Source of the DNA: Endozoicomonas sp965196975
GTDB taxonomy: Bacteria; Pseudomonadota; Gammaproteobacteria; Pseudomonadales; Endozoicomonadaceae
Direction: 5' to 3'
Assembly: GCF_965196975.1 (NCBI RefSeq)
Contig: NZ_OZ239981.1
Location: forward strand, 5,394,001 to 5,458,000
Length of the DNA stretch: 64,000 nt
Within the stretch, counting starts at the first letter, position 1, and each line of letters opens with the position of its first letter. A model generated the notes under the pieces. That model was not told where the DNA came from. It saw only the letters and a program-made list of their open reading frames with translations, and did no database searches. This document shows, piece after piece, positions 21,761 to 31,016 of this stretch. The position numbers and the translations under genes were made by a program.

Positions 21761-22420
21761 TCAGAAAGGTGTTTCTGACTGAAAAGTCATTAACTCTCCA
21801 GTTATCGGATGAGTAAAGCTCAGTCTTGTTGCATGCAGGTTCAGGCGTTGGCTGGCCTGTTGTGCATCCGGGTGGGCATAGAACTCACAGCCTAGAATGG
21901 GGTGTCCCAGTTCAGCCAGGTGAACTCTGAGCTGATGGGAGCGACCGGTAACGGGTTTGAGCAGTACCCGATCAAATGCTGGCCTCTGATTGTCAATCAC
22001 GTGAAAGAGCGTCAGTGATGGTTTGCCAAGCTCATGGTCAACCATCTGTTTTGGGCGGTTTGGCCAGTCACAGCGCAGTGGCAGTTCTACTTTCCCTTCC
22101 AGTTCCTTAAGCTTTCCCCATACTTCGGCAATGTATTCTTTGGCAACCGTACGATCCTGAAACTGTCGGCTCAATGCGCGATGGCTGTCTGCATCAAGCC
22201 CAAAGACCATCAGTCCGGAGGTGGACATGTCCAGCCGATGAACAACGCGGGTTTCCGGGTTGATTTTCTGCAGCCGTGACAGCGCGCTGTCTTCATGATT
22301 GGGTGGTTTTCCGGGAACACTGAGCAGGCCTGCTGGTTTATTCACAACGACGATGCACTCATCGCGGTAAAGTTCCGCCAATGGCTCGTTACAGAAGGGG
22401 ACAATAAAAGTATCATTCAT
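21761..22420 (-). CDS. rluA: Dual tRNA/23S rRNA pseudouridine synthase RluA
   Basis: A 219-residue RluA-family pseudouridine synthase, expected to modify U746 of 23S rRNA and U32 of several tRNAs. It has the family core motif VVHRLDMSTSGLMVFGLD with the catalytic Asp, preceded by 'VVNKPAGLLSVPGKP', and the late motif PVTGRSHQLRVHLAELGHPILG. There is no S4 domain, which fits RluA rather than RluC/RluD. Length is as in E. coli RluA (219). It is convergent with ybiT and divergent from the small gene at 22526. Confidence 0.93.
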   Translation of the reverse strand: MNDTFIVPFCNEPLAELYRDECIVVVNKPAGLLSVPGKPPNHEDSALSRLQKINPETRVVHRLDMSTSGLMVFGLDADSHRALSRQFQDRTVAKEYIAEVWGKLKELEGKVELPLRCDWPNRPKQMVDHELGKPSLTLFHVIDNQRPAFDRVLLKPVTGRSHQLRVHLAELGHPILGCEFYAHPDAQQASQRLNLHATRLSFTHPITGELMTFQSETPF

Positions 22421-22525
22421 GGGTTGATTATCAGGATAAACCCGGGGTAAGTCATCTGGGGATAATGCGGATCGTAATTTGCCTGTTCTGATGCCATTCT
22501 CACCTTTTCATTTGAAGAAGCAGTC

Positions 22526-22810
22526 ATGAAACCTTCAACACCGGATGCGATGGCTTCTCTGATCAATGATATTCGAGGGGCAATTCCCTTTGGCCTTTCC
22601 GAGGCTGAGTTGTGCTCAGGTACCTGTAAAGGGTGCTCCAAAAAACTGCTGGAGTTTCTGGATCAGGAACTCTCAGACTGGACCATGCGCCTGAATGCGG
22701 GTGATAAACCAAACCTTGGAGATATCCACAGGCTGGCTAAAACGGCCCGAAAGATATACACAGCCCTTGAAAAGAATAATCTGGTACAAGCCTCAAGAGC
22801 TGTATCTTAA
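22526..22810 (+). CDS. Small conserved-type protein with Cys cluster, unknown function
   Basis: A 94-residue protein that I do not recognise by name. A cysteine cluster, CSGTCKGCSKK, lies at about residues 32-42 and could bind a metal. The rest is predicted helical, with the segment LLEFLDQELSDWTMRLNAG followed by DIHRLAKTARKIYTALEKNN. No signal peptide or membrane segment. It is divergent from rluA and 55 bp upstream of the SEC-C gene on the same strand, so the two may be co-transcribed. Confidence 0.65.
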   Translation: MKPSTPDAMASLINDIRGAIPFGLSEAELCSGTCKGCSKKLLEFLDQELSDWTMRLNAGDKPNLGDIHRLAKTARKIYTALEKNNLVQASRAVS

Positions 22811-22865
22811 CGTCGTGAAGGTCTATCCTAGCGCCCAATTTGTTTATATGATGGATTAACTGGTT

Positions 22866-23819
22866 ATGCCCCTTTCTACCGAGGATATCTTCAGGCTGAA
22901 AAAAAGCCTTTCCCTGGTATCCAGTGAACTGCCTCTGTCGGCATTAAGAGAAGCTGCTCAGCATCAGGAAGAGATCACACCGGTGCTTCTGGAGGCTCTT
23001 GAAGCGGTGAAAATCCGTGGCAAGCGTAGCAGCTCATCTTCAAAAAGCCGTCTGGCACTTCATGCGCTTTATCTGTTGACGCAGTTTCGTGAACCAGCGG
23101 CCTGGCCTACTGTCATTGACCTGTTCAGCACCATGAGCTCTGAAGACAATATTGCCATTGGCGATGATTTTGATGAGGTAGTCTGTGACCGGCTAAGCCA
23201 GATCTTTGCGACACTCTGTCCGGGTGATATTCGCCCCCTGCAATCCATCATTGAAAACACCAGTATTGATGAATACGTCCGGGATGCGGCTCTGGGATCT
23301 CTGATTGTCCGTTATCAACAGGGAGACCTTGAGCTTCAGGAGTTGACGACTTATCTGCATCAGCTCTATGAGTATGGTCTTGAACAGGAAAAGAATCAGG
23401 TCTGGAATGCCTGGGTTCAAGCTTGTTATAACACTCAGCCTGAGAGTTTTATGGAAGCCCTGAAAGACCTCTATGAAAAAGAGTGGGCGGATACCTATTA
23501 CATCACGTTGGACGAGCTTAAACTGCGCTGTGGTGTGGCTCTGGAGGTGATTAACAAGTCAGTAATGAAGCAGGAAGGTGAGTTTTACTGCTACCTGAAT
23601 GATGCGGTGGCTGCATTGAGACAGCTGACCTGTTATTCCGGAGAGGGCAACGAGCTGTTAACCAATCTGGAGAATATGGTGATCAACCAGACGGCTCCAA
23701 AGCAGGGTGAGCATTCTCAACCAACACCTGCGTTTACTTCCTCACCAGCCGGTGTCGGCAGAAATGATCCCTGTCCCTGTGGCAGTGGTAAAAAATTCAA
23801 GAAGTGTTGCCTGCATTAA
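22866..23819 (+). CDS. SEC-C motif protein with helical-repeat N-terminal region
   Basis: A 317-residue soluble protein. The last 20 residues are a SEC-C zinc-binding motif (GRNDPCPCGSGKKFKKCC, with the CxC...CC ligands), the same motif found at the C-terminus of SecA. The N-terminal 280 residues are helical with HEAT-like spacing ('ALHALYLLTQFREPAAWPTV' followed by acidic segments), resembling proteins of the DUF1186 type. A Ser/Thr/Pro linker separates the two parts. Function is unknown; SEC-C motifs bind zinc and often mediate protein or ribosome contacts. It follows the small Cys-rich gene by 55 bp. Confidence 0.75.
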   Translation: MPLSTEDIFRLKKSLSLVSSELPLSALREAAQHQEEITPVLLEALEAVKIRGKRSSSSSKSRLALHALYLLTQFREPAAWPTVIDLFSTMSSEDNIAIGDDFDEVVCDRLSQIFATLCPGDIRPLQSIIENTSIDEYVRDAALGSLIVRYQQGDLELQELTTYLHQLYEYGLEQEKNQVWNAWVQACYNTQPESFMEALKDLYEKEWADTYYITLDELKLRCGVALEVINKSVMKQEGEFYCYLNDAVAALRQLTCYSGEGNELLTNLENMVINQTAPKQGEHSQPTPAFTSSPAGVGRNDPCPCGSGKKFKKCCLH

Positions 23820-23982
23820 TAGCCATCGAAGCAGCCTCGTTTCCATACTGATCATGGGAGCGGGGTATTATGAATACTCTCGCTAATTCCAGATATTTGT
23901 CATCACCCTGTCAATTAATTGGAGGCATAAATAAACTGCGATAAGATGTCGTGGCCATTATTCATAGATAACACCATAAAAA

Positions 23983-24876
23983 ATGCAACTGGCCAAAATC
24001 GACCTGAATCTGTTTATCGTTTTTGAAGTTATTTATCGAGAAGGGAATCTGACTCGAGCGGCCAGAATTCTCAATATCACCCAGCCTGCTGTCAGCAATG
24101 CACTTTCCCGCCTTCGAAATTCTCTGGATGATCCACTGTTTGAACGTCATGGCGACCGGATGAAACCCACGGCATTTGCCGAAAATCTGATTGGACCCGT
24201 TCGTGAGTCGCTGTGGCTGTTAAATAATGGGTTGATGAGTAAGAGTCACTTTGATCCCAGGGAAACCAGGAAAGTGATTCGCATCAGTATGAGTGATCTG
24301 TCGTCGGCACTGCTGATGCCAGCATTATTACCGGTGCTTCGTGAACAGGCTCCGGGTATTGTGCTGGAAACTCGGCACATTCCTCAGGATGAAGTGGCGG
24401 AAAACCTGACCTCTTTTTACCTGGATTTCAGTATTCAGTCGCCCCAGATCATGGATCAGCGCCTGCAAAACCAGCTGCTGCTCAGCAATGATTACGTTTG
24501 TATGGTGCGGAAAAACCATCCAGTGCTCCACCAAAAAATGACACTGGATGTGTATTTAACATTGAACCACATTCATACCTCTTCAAGACCAAAAGGCCCT
24601 GGCCATATTGATCTGGCTCTGAACCGAATTGGTAAGAAGCGAAAAATTGCTGCCCGCCTGCAGAACTATCTGGTGGCACCTGAGCTGGTCAAAGTCACCG
24701 ATCTTGCACTGACTATTCCGCGGAAACTGGCGGTCAATTTCGACCTGGCCACGCTGGAGCTGCCCTTCAACGTGCCAGAAAAAGCACTGCATCTATATTG
24801 GTCCACTGCGAAAGAAGAAGATCCGGCTAACCAATGGCTGCGGCAGCTGATTATCGATACAGCTGCTACGGTTTAA
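23983..24876 (+). CDS. LysR-family transcriptional regulator
   Basis: A 297-residue LysR-type regulator. The N-terminal winged helix-turn-helix is clear: LNLFIVFEVIYREGNLTRAA, then 'RILNITQPAVSNALSRLRNS' and 'DDPLFERHGDRMKPT'. The C-terminal region is the periplasmic-binding-protein-like effector domain. This class usually binds a small ligand and regulates an adjacent gene; here no divergent target gene lies upstream, and the downstream gene is convergent, so the target is unclear. No good ribosome binding site precedes the ATG at 23983, but it fits the family N-terminus exactly. Confidence 0.9.
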   Translation: MQLAKIDLNLFIVFEVIYREGNLTRAARILNITQPAVSNALSRLRNSLDDPLFERHGDRMKPTAFAENLIGPVRESLWLLNNGLMSKSHFDPRETRKVIRISMSDLSSALLMPALLPVLREQAPGIVLETRHIPQDEVAENLTSFYLDFSIQSPQIMDQRLQNQLLLSNDYVCMVRKNHPVLHQKMTLDVYLTLNHIHTSSRPKGPGHIDLALNRIGKKRKIAARLQNYLVAPELVKVTDLALTIPRKLAVNFDLATLELPFNVPEKALHLYWSTAKEEDPANQWLRQLIIDTAATV

Positions 24877-24900
24877 TGTGTTCTTTATGAGAGCATCATT

Positions 24901-24927
24901 CTCATTCCCGCAAAGGACAGGAATGAG
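24901..24927. terminator. Hairpin between convergent lysR and hupE-like genes
   Basis: The perfect 8-bp inverted repeat CTCATTCC (24901-24908) and GGAATGAG (24920-24927) has an 11-base loop. It lies in the 58-bp gap between two convergent genes, so a terminator role for both is likely, although there is no long T run. Confidence 0.45.
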
Positions 24928-24934
24928 TTCGTGG

Positions 24935-25942
24935 TTAACCGGCAAGCAGCGGTTCAATCCCGGTTCGTTGCCAGAACCATAAAGCCGCCACTGCACCAAT
25001 GGTATAGGCAGGAAGCAGTTTGGCCAGTTTCTGTGACCATTGGGACCAGTCAGATTTAACCATCAGCAAACCTTTCCACAACACCATGAAGGCGGCAATC
25101 ACCAGCAACTGCCCAACCTCGATGCCAATATTGAAAGCGGCCAGAGCCAGTGGGATGTCATTTTGTGGTAGACCAAACTCACTCAATACACCGGCAAACC
25201 CCATGCCGTGCAGCAGGCCAAACTCTCCGGACATTAACCAAGGGTGTCGTCTGAAGAGGCTGCTTTTATCATTGCGAATCACTTCGGCAGCGGCTACCAC
25301 AATGCTCAGGGCAATAATGGATTCAACCAGCATCACGGGGAAGTTGACATAACCCAGGGCGGTTAACGAAAGGGTGACGGAGTGCCCGAGGGTAAACAGG
25401 GTAATGGTCCAGAACAGTTGTCTTCCCCAGCCCACCAACAGTGTTAGCATGATGACAAAGAAAACATGGTCCAACCCGGAAAGCAGGTGATCAAAGCCGG
25501 AAACCACGTAGGTCCACATAACCTCCAGGGCACTGGGTGCAGGCTCAATGGTGATTGATGGGTCATCACTGCTGAGCATTCGGTGATAGCTGTTGCCATC
25601 CAGCGTTTTCATACGGAACAGAACGCCAGATGGGCTGCCATCCAGACCTTCCACCCGGTACTCACTGCCTATACGCTCAATGGATGAGCAGTCCGTCGTC
25701 CATTGAACGACATTTCCGGTTCCCTCTTTGCTGCCACTTAGCTGGCCATCGCTGATGCAGCCTTCGGGGAGAATGGGCGCAGGGCTGATACCTGGCATGG
25801 GCTTTAATGAGGTTTTCCAGATCACCAGGTAGTGTCCGAGGCTTTGCTCATTCATAACCCAGAGTCCAGGCGCCATCGGGTGTGCACTGGCCTTTCCCAC
25901 AAGCATCAGTAGCAGTGATATAAGCAGTACTCCATGCTTCAT
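24935..25942 (-). CDS. HupE/UreJ-family membrane protein
   Basis: A 335-residue envelope protein with an N-terminal signal peptide (GVLLISLLLMLVGKASA, then HPMAPGL), a periplasmic domain of about 110 residues and a C-terminal membrane domain of six or seven helices. The membrane part contains 'GFDHLLSGLDHVFFVIMLTL' and 'GLLHGMGFAGVLSEFG', the conserved His/Asp motifs of the HupE/UreJ family, whose members are thought to move nickel or another metal. No urease or hydrogenase gene is near, so its metal or role is unknown. It is the last gene of a three-gene minus-strand operon and overlaps the upstream gene by 4 bp. Confidence 0.82.
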   Translation of the reverse strand: MKHGVLLISLLLMLVGKASAHPMAPGLWVMNEQSLGHYLVIWKTSLKPMPGISPAPILPEGCISDGQLSGSKEGTGNVVQWTTDCSSIERIGSEYRVEGLDGSPSGVLFRMKTLDGNSYHRMLSSDDPSITIEPAPSALEVMWTYVVSGFDHLLSGLDHVFFVIMLTLLVGWGRQLFWTITLFTLGHSVTLSLTALGYVNFPVMLVESIIALSIVVAAAEVIRNDKSSLFRRHPWLMSGEFGLLHGMGFAGVLSEFGLPQNDIPLALAAFNIGIEVGQLLVIAAFMVLWKGLLMVKSDWSQWSQKLAKLLPAYTIGAVAALWFWQRTGIEPLLAG

Positions 25943-26922
25943 AGGGTTTGGCTCCTGCTGAAATCCGGGAAGGTGATGGTTGAGGCATCAAGGCTGACAT
26001 CAGCGATCTCAATAATGTAGTTTCTCTTCATCGCTTCTATTTCCTGATCCAACATCGACAGTCGTCTATCCCGGAGAATGTGGGAGCGAATATTCTCAGC
26101 CACGTCAGCCAGAGGGCGGTACAGTCCCTGCTTTTTCTCTTCGATCATGACCAGGTGATAGCCATAGCTGGAGGCAACAGGGCCATGCCACTGAGCTGAC
26201 CCAAGCGTCATCACCTGGCGAGCGAACTCCTGGCCCAGCTTTTTCGATAATTGCTGTTCGTTGAGCAATGGCAACTGATGACCATGAAAGAATGGGTCAC
26301 CGGACTGAATGGCTTCATCTGTGCTGGCTGGCATACTCGATAGCAGGCCATTTGCCCTGTCCAGAGCTTGCTGTCCGAAGCCACCGAAAAAGACATGGCT
26401 GACTTTCACTGTGGCAGGCTGCCGGTATTGCTCTTTATGGTTCTGGTAATAAGCTTCAAGGGCTATTTGATCCGGCTCTTCAATCGGGCTTTCAGCCGCA
26501 ATCACTTCCTGCATGGCCGAGATCAGGTATCGACGAATCAACGGATCGGTTTGATCTAGCCCCAGCTTCAATGCCTCCCTTTCACGGTCACTGGCATCGC
26601 CACTGGTCAGTTTCAGAAATCCACCCAGCTGCTGCAGCCGGGTTTTGACGACAGGCAACTGATCGAACCGTCGGTTCATGGCCTCCTGAAACAGAATCTC
26701 ATGTTCAATACTGACCGCAATCAGTCGTTCTGTTTGCTGCGTGTCGGGGACCCTGCCGGTCTGTAACTGCCACTGGACCTGAAGATCTTTTATCTGCTGC
26801 TCACTGATCGCAATCACCGGGGCTGGCTCAGGCTCGGCAGTGACCCAGAGAAGGGTCAGGCCAAGCCAGAGGCAGTGCATTAATGGTGACAACAGCAGAC
26901 GTCTGCCGATACGTCTTATCAT
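25939..26922 (-). CDS. PpiC-type (parvulin) peptidyl-prolyl cis-trans isomerase, membrane-anchored
   Basis: A 327-residue protein with one N-terminal hydrophobic segment (about residues 10-28, LLSPLMHCLWLGLTLLWV) that could act as a signal or anchor. A SurA/PrsA-like helical chaperone region follows, and then a rotamase-like domain containing VKVSHVFFGG, 'DPFFHGHQLPLL', 'FARQVMTLGSAQWHGPVASS' and YGYHLVMIEEKKQG. The parvulin signature is shifted but readable. It should fold or escort periplasmic proteins; given its place between a DUF3604 protein gene and hupE, it may serve one of those. It overlaps hupE by 4 bp and follows the DUF3604 gene by 6 bp. Confidence 0.82.
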   Translation of the reverse strand: MIRRIGRRLLLSPLMHCLWLGLTLLWVTAEPEPAPVIAISEQQIKDLQVQWQLQTGRVPDTQQTERLIAVSIEHEILFQEAMNRRFDQLPVVKTRLQQLGGFLKLTSGDASDREREALKLGLDQTDPLIRRYLISAMQEVIAAESPIEEPDQIALEAYYQNHKEQYRQPATVKVSHVFFGGFGQQALDRANGLLSSMPASTDEAIQSGDPFFHGHQLPLLNEQQLSKKLGQEFARQVMTLGSAQWHGPVASSYGYHLVMIEEKKQGLYRPLADVAENIRSHILRDRRLSMLDQEIEAMKRNYIIEIADVSLDASTITFPDFSRSQTL

Positions 26923-26928
26923 GGTGAA

Positions 26929-29022
26929 TTACCTTTCAGTAGAAGCTGTTTTGATGGGTTCCTTACCCTCTGGGGTGTACCAGACCGGTGACGTCCAGGC
27001 ACGTTCCTGAATCGTGGGTGAGTAAAAAGGCTCTGTCTCTGGGTCGATACAACAGCGACCGAAAATATCCCCCATACCATCCATGTTTTCAGTCTGTTCA
27101 GCCGCCTGGGCTTCACACTGCGATGAGAAAGGGTCAACACCATAGGACTTGCACTGGAGGGTGCTCCAGCGGCAACTGGGGTTCTCTACAACGCGTGCGT
27201 AATAAAAGGCGGGTTGTTCAGGATCAAATTCCGGATCCTGCCATACGCCACAAAGGCTGGTATATCCCTGGCCTTCGGGCGCACAGGTGTTCTTATTGAC
27301 CGTGGCTCCATTATTCGGGTCGCCGGCAATATCGATTACTTTCTCGTGAGTTTTGCCGTTTTCATCTACCCAGCCTTTGATGACCTGAAGTCGTTGCAGG
27401 TCAGTACCGGGATGACCATAAATACCCGGATCCTTCAATGCAGTAATCAGTATGGTGGGGGCTTCACTGCCAGGCCTTGGCTTCATATCGCTGCCCATGG
27501 GAACACCGCGGTTATACCCCTGTTGCACAAGGTCAAAGGAACCGCACATTTCCGGAGTAAAATCCCAGCCGGCAAAAAAACGGACAATAGGGCGGGTGCC
27601 ACTGGTGGCGTAAGTTTCACGGTTTCTCAGGGCATTAAAGATACTGTCCCGGGAGTTTTCTTCAGCCCAGACCACGGCATGACCACCAGGGTTATCAAAA
27701 AAGTGGTCCTGTACATTTCGATAGCCGGCATCCCGTTTGCCCAGGTGACCTGTGTAGTTGTCCTCTTCCGCTCCCCCTGGTGTGGCACTGTGGGTATCGG
27801 TAGAACCAATGAAGCCCATCTTGAATGGGTTAACCCCCGTTTCCTGGCCAAGCTTCAAGCCATCTTTCAGGGCATTTCTTACCATGTTGCGTGGCGCATA
27901 CTCTTCCACCGGAACGGGTTTGGCCGTCTCTGTCATTACTTTGCCGTACACCGTTCCCAGCATACTCAGGTTATCTGCCACGGCCTGTTCAAAATCACAG
28001 AGTTCGTCCTGGGTCTGGACACCCCGACCTGCCAGTCGATCATAACGGCACTCAGAGGCCGCCTTGTGCTGAACCAGCTCAACCAGAGGCTCAAAATAGA
28101 TTCGATTATCCCGCTCTTCATCGTTGAGTGGGTCACGGAACATCAGACCACCGGAAAGGTTAGGGTTATGGGGGATGGAGATAACATCACAGCCATTGCC
28201 TTTATCTGTGCACTCTTTCCGTAGCTCTTTCCAGAGTTCGGGGTAGTTATAACTGCCGGTTTCGTAGGTTGAGATGGTTTTTTCGGCGACTTTGTCATTC
28301 CGAAAGATGACGTTCCGGTGCATATTTTTGTATTGAGGAGCATCGGTGTATTCATAACCGACCATAGTCGTAAAATTGCAGGCTTCGGTGCGGTCATAAT
28401 GATCTTCAGCAGCCTGCTGGATATTGCTCCAGTATTTAGCCTGTCCTTCATCACAGTCAGACAGTGTGCAGGCAAAGGACTTGTCCCTGTTCTCCCGGGT
28501 GCTGCTGACCCCAAGATCCTGCCAGTAACTTGCTGCCAGCAGCTGTATGGGAAAGGTGTTGCTTCGGGTCATCATGCAATAGGGAAACCAGTAGCCCGGT
28601 TCAGTGGGGTCATCGGTACAGATATTGATCTGTCCCAGGAACTCGGCATGGTCCGTGACTGCTGTGAAGTCCAGAGGGCGCTGGATCTGGGCAATGACTT
28701 TCTGGTCGCCGCTTTCATCCGGCAGGGTGATTGCTTCCCCTTTGGCATAACGATAGGCGTCCCAGGGCGTATTTCTCTGACTGGAAACAAATGAGTCAAA
28801 ACTGTAGCTGGTATGCACATGAAGATCGCCAAATAATGGCTGTTTCATTGGCTCATAGCTTGCACACCGGACCCGTTCTTCAGTAACGGTAAAAGGCAGT
28901 TCTTCAGGAATGTTATTATTGACGGAAGCCTGAGAGGACTCTGTCGCTTCTGCCAGAACAGATCCGCTGAGCAGTAATGCACCGGCGATTATCGTCGAAA
29001 GAAAAGTCTTCACTGCACGCAT
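26929..29022 (-). CDS. DUF3604-family exported protein (PHP-like metal-binding fold)
   Basis: A 697-residue protein with a Sec signal peptide (FLSTIIAGALLLSGSVLA). The body matches DUF3604: the N-terminal motif FGDLHVHTSYSFDSFV, then FTAVTDHAEFLGQINIC, 'VISIPHNPNLSGG' and GSTDTHSATPGGAEEDNY. These His/Asp motifs resemble the metal-binding loops of PHP phosphoesterases, so a periplasmic metal-dependent hydrolase is plausible, though no substrate is known. It is the first gene of the operon with the PPIase and hupE-like genes. There are many Cys residues in the C-terminal third (for example CEAQAAEQ...RCCIDPETEP), suggesting disulfides. Confidence 0.85.
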   Translation of the reverse strand: MRAVKTFLSTIIAGALLLSGSVLAEATESSQASVNNNIPEELPFTVTEERVRCASYEPMKQPLFGDLHVHTSYSFDSFVSSQRNTPWDAYRYAKGEAITLPDESGDQKVIAQIQRPLDFTAVTDHAEFLGQINICTDDPTEPGYWFPYCMMTRSNTFPIQLLAASYWQDLGVSSTRENRDKSFACTLSDCDEGQAKYWSNIQQAAEDHYDRTEACNFTTMVGYEYTDAPQYKNMHRNVIFRNDKVAEKTISTYETGSYNYPELWKELRKECTDKGNGCDVISIPHNPNLSGGLMFRDPLNDEERDNRIYFEPLVELVQHKAASECRYDRLAGRGVQTQDELCDFEQAVADNLSMLGTVYGKVMTETAKPVPVEEYAPRNMVRNALKDGLKLGQETGVNPFKMGFIGSTDTHSATPGGAEEDNYTGHLGKRDAGYRNVQDHFFDNPGGHAVVWAEENSRDSIFNALRNRETYATSGTRPIVRFFAGWDFTPEMCGSFDLVQQGYNRGVPMGSDMKPRPGSEAPTILITALKDPGIYGHPGTDLQRLQVIKGWVDENGKTHEKVIDIAGDPNNGATVNKNTCAPEGQGYTSLCGVWQDPEFDPEQPAFYYARVVENPSCRWSTLQCKSYGVDPFSSQCEAQAAEQTENMDGMGDIFGRCCIDPETEPFYSPTIQERAWTSPVWYTPEGKEPIKTASTER

Positions 29023-29328
29023 TCCATCCCATGATTATTTTTTATTGTTTTACCGACAGTGCCATAGAGTATGGCTGCCGCTTCTGATTTAAAAATTTAT
29101 TGTCTGAATAGGCTGCCATTCACACTTCTTATGCAATTGCTTTTTAGTCCATATGGATGATGTTGGTGTTTTTCCAAGAGCAACATACTCAAATAAGAAA
29201 ATACCCCTGACTAAAAAATAATTCCGCTTTGAATCATGGAATTACCATTTCTTTTGTAATTTTCAAATTAATGGCACGACTTATTGGTGGATTAATAACG
29301 AAATGCCGCCATCGGGAGTTATTCGTAA
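29023..29328. other. Divergent intergenic region (306 bp)
   Basis: No gene is visible. This AT-rich spacer separates the divergent DUF3604 operon and the GMC oxidoreductase gene and must hold both promoters. I see no clear operator, riboswitch or terminator in it. Confidence 0.5.
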
Positions 29329-30993
29329 ATGAATAAAAACGACGAAGGTAATGTATACGACTATATTATTATTGGTGGTGGCTCTGCGGGTTGTGTTCTT
29401 GCAAATCGACTCAGTACGGATTCAGATAACCGGGTTTTACTGCTGGAAGCAGGAACCAAAAAAGAAGACTTGATGACTGATATGCCGGCAGGTTGGGGGA
29501 AAATTACCGATAATCCCCGTTACAGCTGGCTGTACAACTCTGAGTCGGATAAGGAGACCAACAACCGCTCCCACCTGTTACCCCGTGGTCGTATGCTGGG
29601 GGGCTCTTCCAATATTAATGGCATGCTGTATTTAAGAGGCCAGAGCCATGACTATGATCTCTGGGAGAAGCAGGGTGCAACCGGCTGGTCCTGGAATCAG
29701 GTGTTGCCGTACTTTCTTCGCTCCCAGGATCAGCTGCACAAAGGCGTTTCGCCGATCCATAGCCGTGGTGGTGAGCTGACCGTGACTGATCTGCCAGATC
29801 CACACCCACTGAGTGAAGACGTTATCAGAGCCTTTGCCCAGGCAGGTTACTCACGTACCAGTGACTTTAATGATGGGGTGCAGGAAGGTTGTGGATACTT
29901 TCAGGTTACCATGCGTGAAGGTTCCCGCTTATCCACAAACAAGGCCTTTCTTGAGCCAGTAAAAGAACGAAAGAACCTTGATATTATTTCCGGAGCGATT
30001 GTTGATCGGGTCGATGTCCAGGAAGGTAAGGCGCATTCGGTCACTTATTTCATTAATAAAAAACAGCATCAGGTATTCATTCGCAGAGAGACCGTTCTTT
30101 GTGCGGGTGCGATGGATTCCCCCCGTATTTTGTTGCGTTCGGGTATTGGTCCACGACAGCACCTTGATGAAATGAGAATCCCGGTGATCAGCGATAGCCC
30201 AATGGTCGGGGCTAATCTTCAGGATCATTTTATCGTTCCCATGATGTGGATACTCAACAAGGGCGTTGCCAGCCTAAATGAGCGCCTGCATCCACCACGC
30301 ATCGTAAAAGAAGTATTGCATTACCTGGTCAGTAAAAAAGGCGCAATGACATTACCTGGTTCTGAAGTAGGGGCATTTCTAAAGTCTTCACCTGATGTCG
30401 AACGGCCCGATATTCAGTTTCACTGCTTGCCCGTGACCGGCCACCCAGGTGGCAAAACGGCCCATAAACAGGCAGGGCTGACTCTGGCTCCGTATTTTAT
30501 GCATCCCGAGTCGAGGGGAAGGATTTACCTGCAGGATAAAGATCCACATTCAGCGCCACAGTTTGATCTGAACTATCTGTCTACTGATCGAGATGTAGAG
30601 GTAACCCTGGCCGGTATGCATATTGCCAGGGCAGTTGTGTCGCAGCCAGCACTGTCCTCACTGGTGGCCAGTGAGCGCCTGCCGGGCAGTGATCAGGCTA
30701 CGGAAACCCAGATGCTGGATTATGCCCGGTGGGCTGGAACAACTGCTCATCATCCGGTTGGTACCTGTCGTATGGGCAGTGACTCAGATTCAGTGGTTGA
30801 TCCAGAACTGCACGTGCGTGGTGTGACAGGTCTGAGGGTTGCAGATGCTTCTGTGATGCCAAGCCTGACGTCCGGTAATACCAATGCTCCCACGATTATG
30901 ATTGCGGAAAAAGCCGCAGATATGATTCTTAAGTCCAGGAAATCTGCGGAGAGTGACACTATTTCCGTACAGGCTTCTGGGCAATTCGCCTGA
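29329..30993 (+). CDS. GMC-family FAD oxidoreductase (choline-dehydrogenase-like)
   Basis: A 554-residue flavoprotein of the glucose-methanol-choline family. It has the N-terminal FAD-binding motif YIIIGGGSAGCVLANRLS, GMC signature 1 (RMLGGSSNINGMLYLRGQ), signature 2 (AGAMDSPRILLRSGIGPR) and the C-terminal His region AHHPVGTCRMG followed by 'DASVMPSLTSGNTNAPTIMI'. It should oxidise an alcohol to an aldehyde with FAD. The substrate is not readable; choline is only the family name. It is 23 bp upstream of a crotonase gene on the same strand, and an aldehyde dehydrogenase lies 2 kb downstream, so an alcohol or acyl-CoA degradation route is plausible. Confidence 0.88.
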   Translation: MNKNDEGNVYDYIIIGGGSAGCVLANRLSTDSDNRVLLLEAGTKKEDLMTDMPAGWGKITDNPRYSWLYNSESDKETNNRSHLLPRGRMLGGSSNINGMLYLRGQSHDYDLWEKQGATGWSWNQVLPYFLRSQDQLHKGVSPIHSRGGELTVTDLPDPHPLSEDVIRAFAQAGYSRTSDFNDGVQEGCGYFQVTMREGSRLSTNKAFLEPVKERKNLDIISGAIVDRVDVQEGKAHSVTYFINKKQHQVFIRRETVLCAGAMDSPRILLRSGIGPRQHLDEMRIPVISDSPMVGANLQDHFIVPMMWILNKGVASLNERLHPPRIVKEVLHYLVSKKGAMTLPGSEVGAFLKSSPDVERPDIQFHCLPVTGHPGGKTAHKQAGLTLAPYFMHPESRGRIYLQDKDPHSAPQFDLNYLSTDRDVEVTLAGMHIARAVVSQPALSSLVASERLPGSDQATETQMLDYARWAGTTAHHPVGTCRMGSDSDSVVDPELHVRGVTGLRVADASVMPSLTSGNTNAPTIMIAEKAADMILKSRKSAESDTISVQASGQFA

Positions 30994-31016
30994 TTAACAG
31001 GGATGATATAAAAGAT

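Noticed and set aside
27214..28224. 336-codon plus-strand frame across the DUF3604 gene
   Set aside because: Antisense shadow of a well-supported gene with family motifs.
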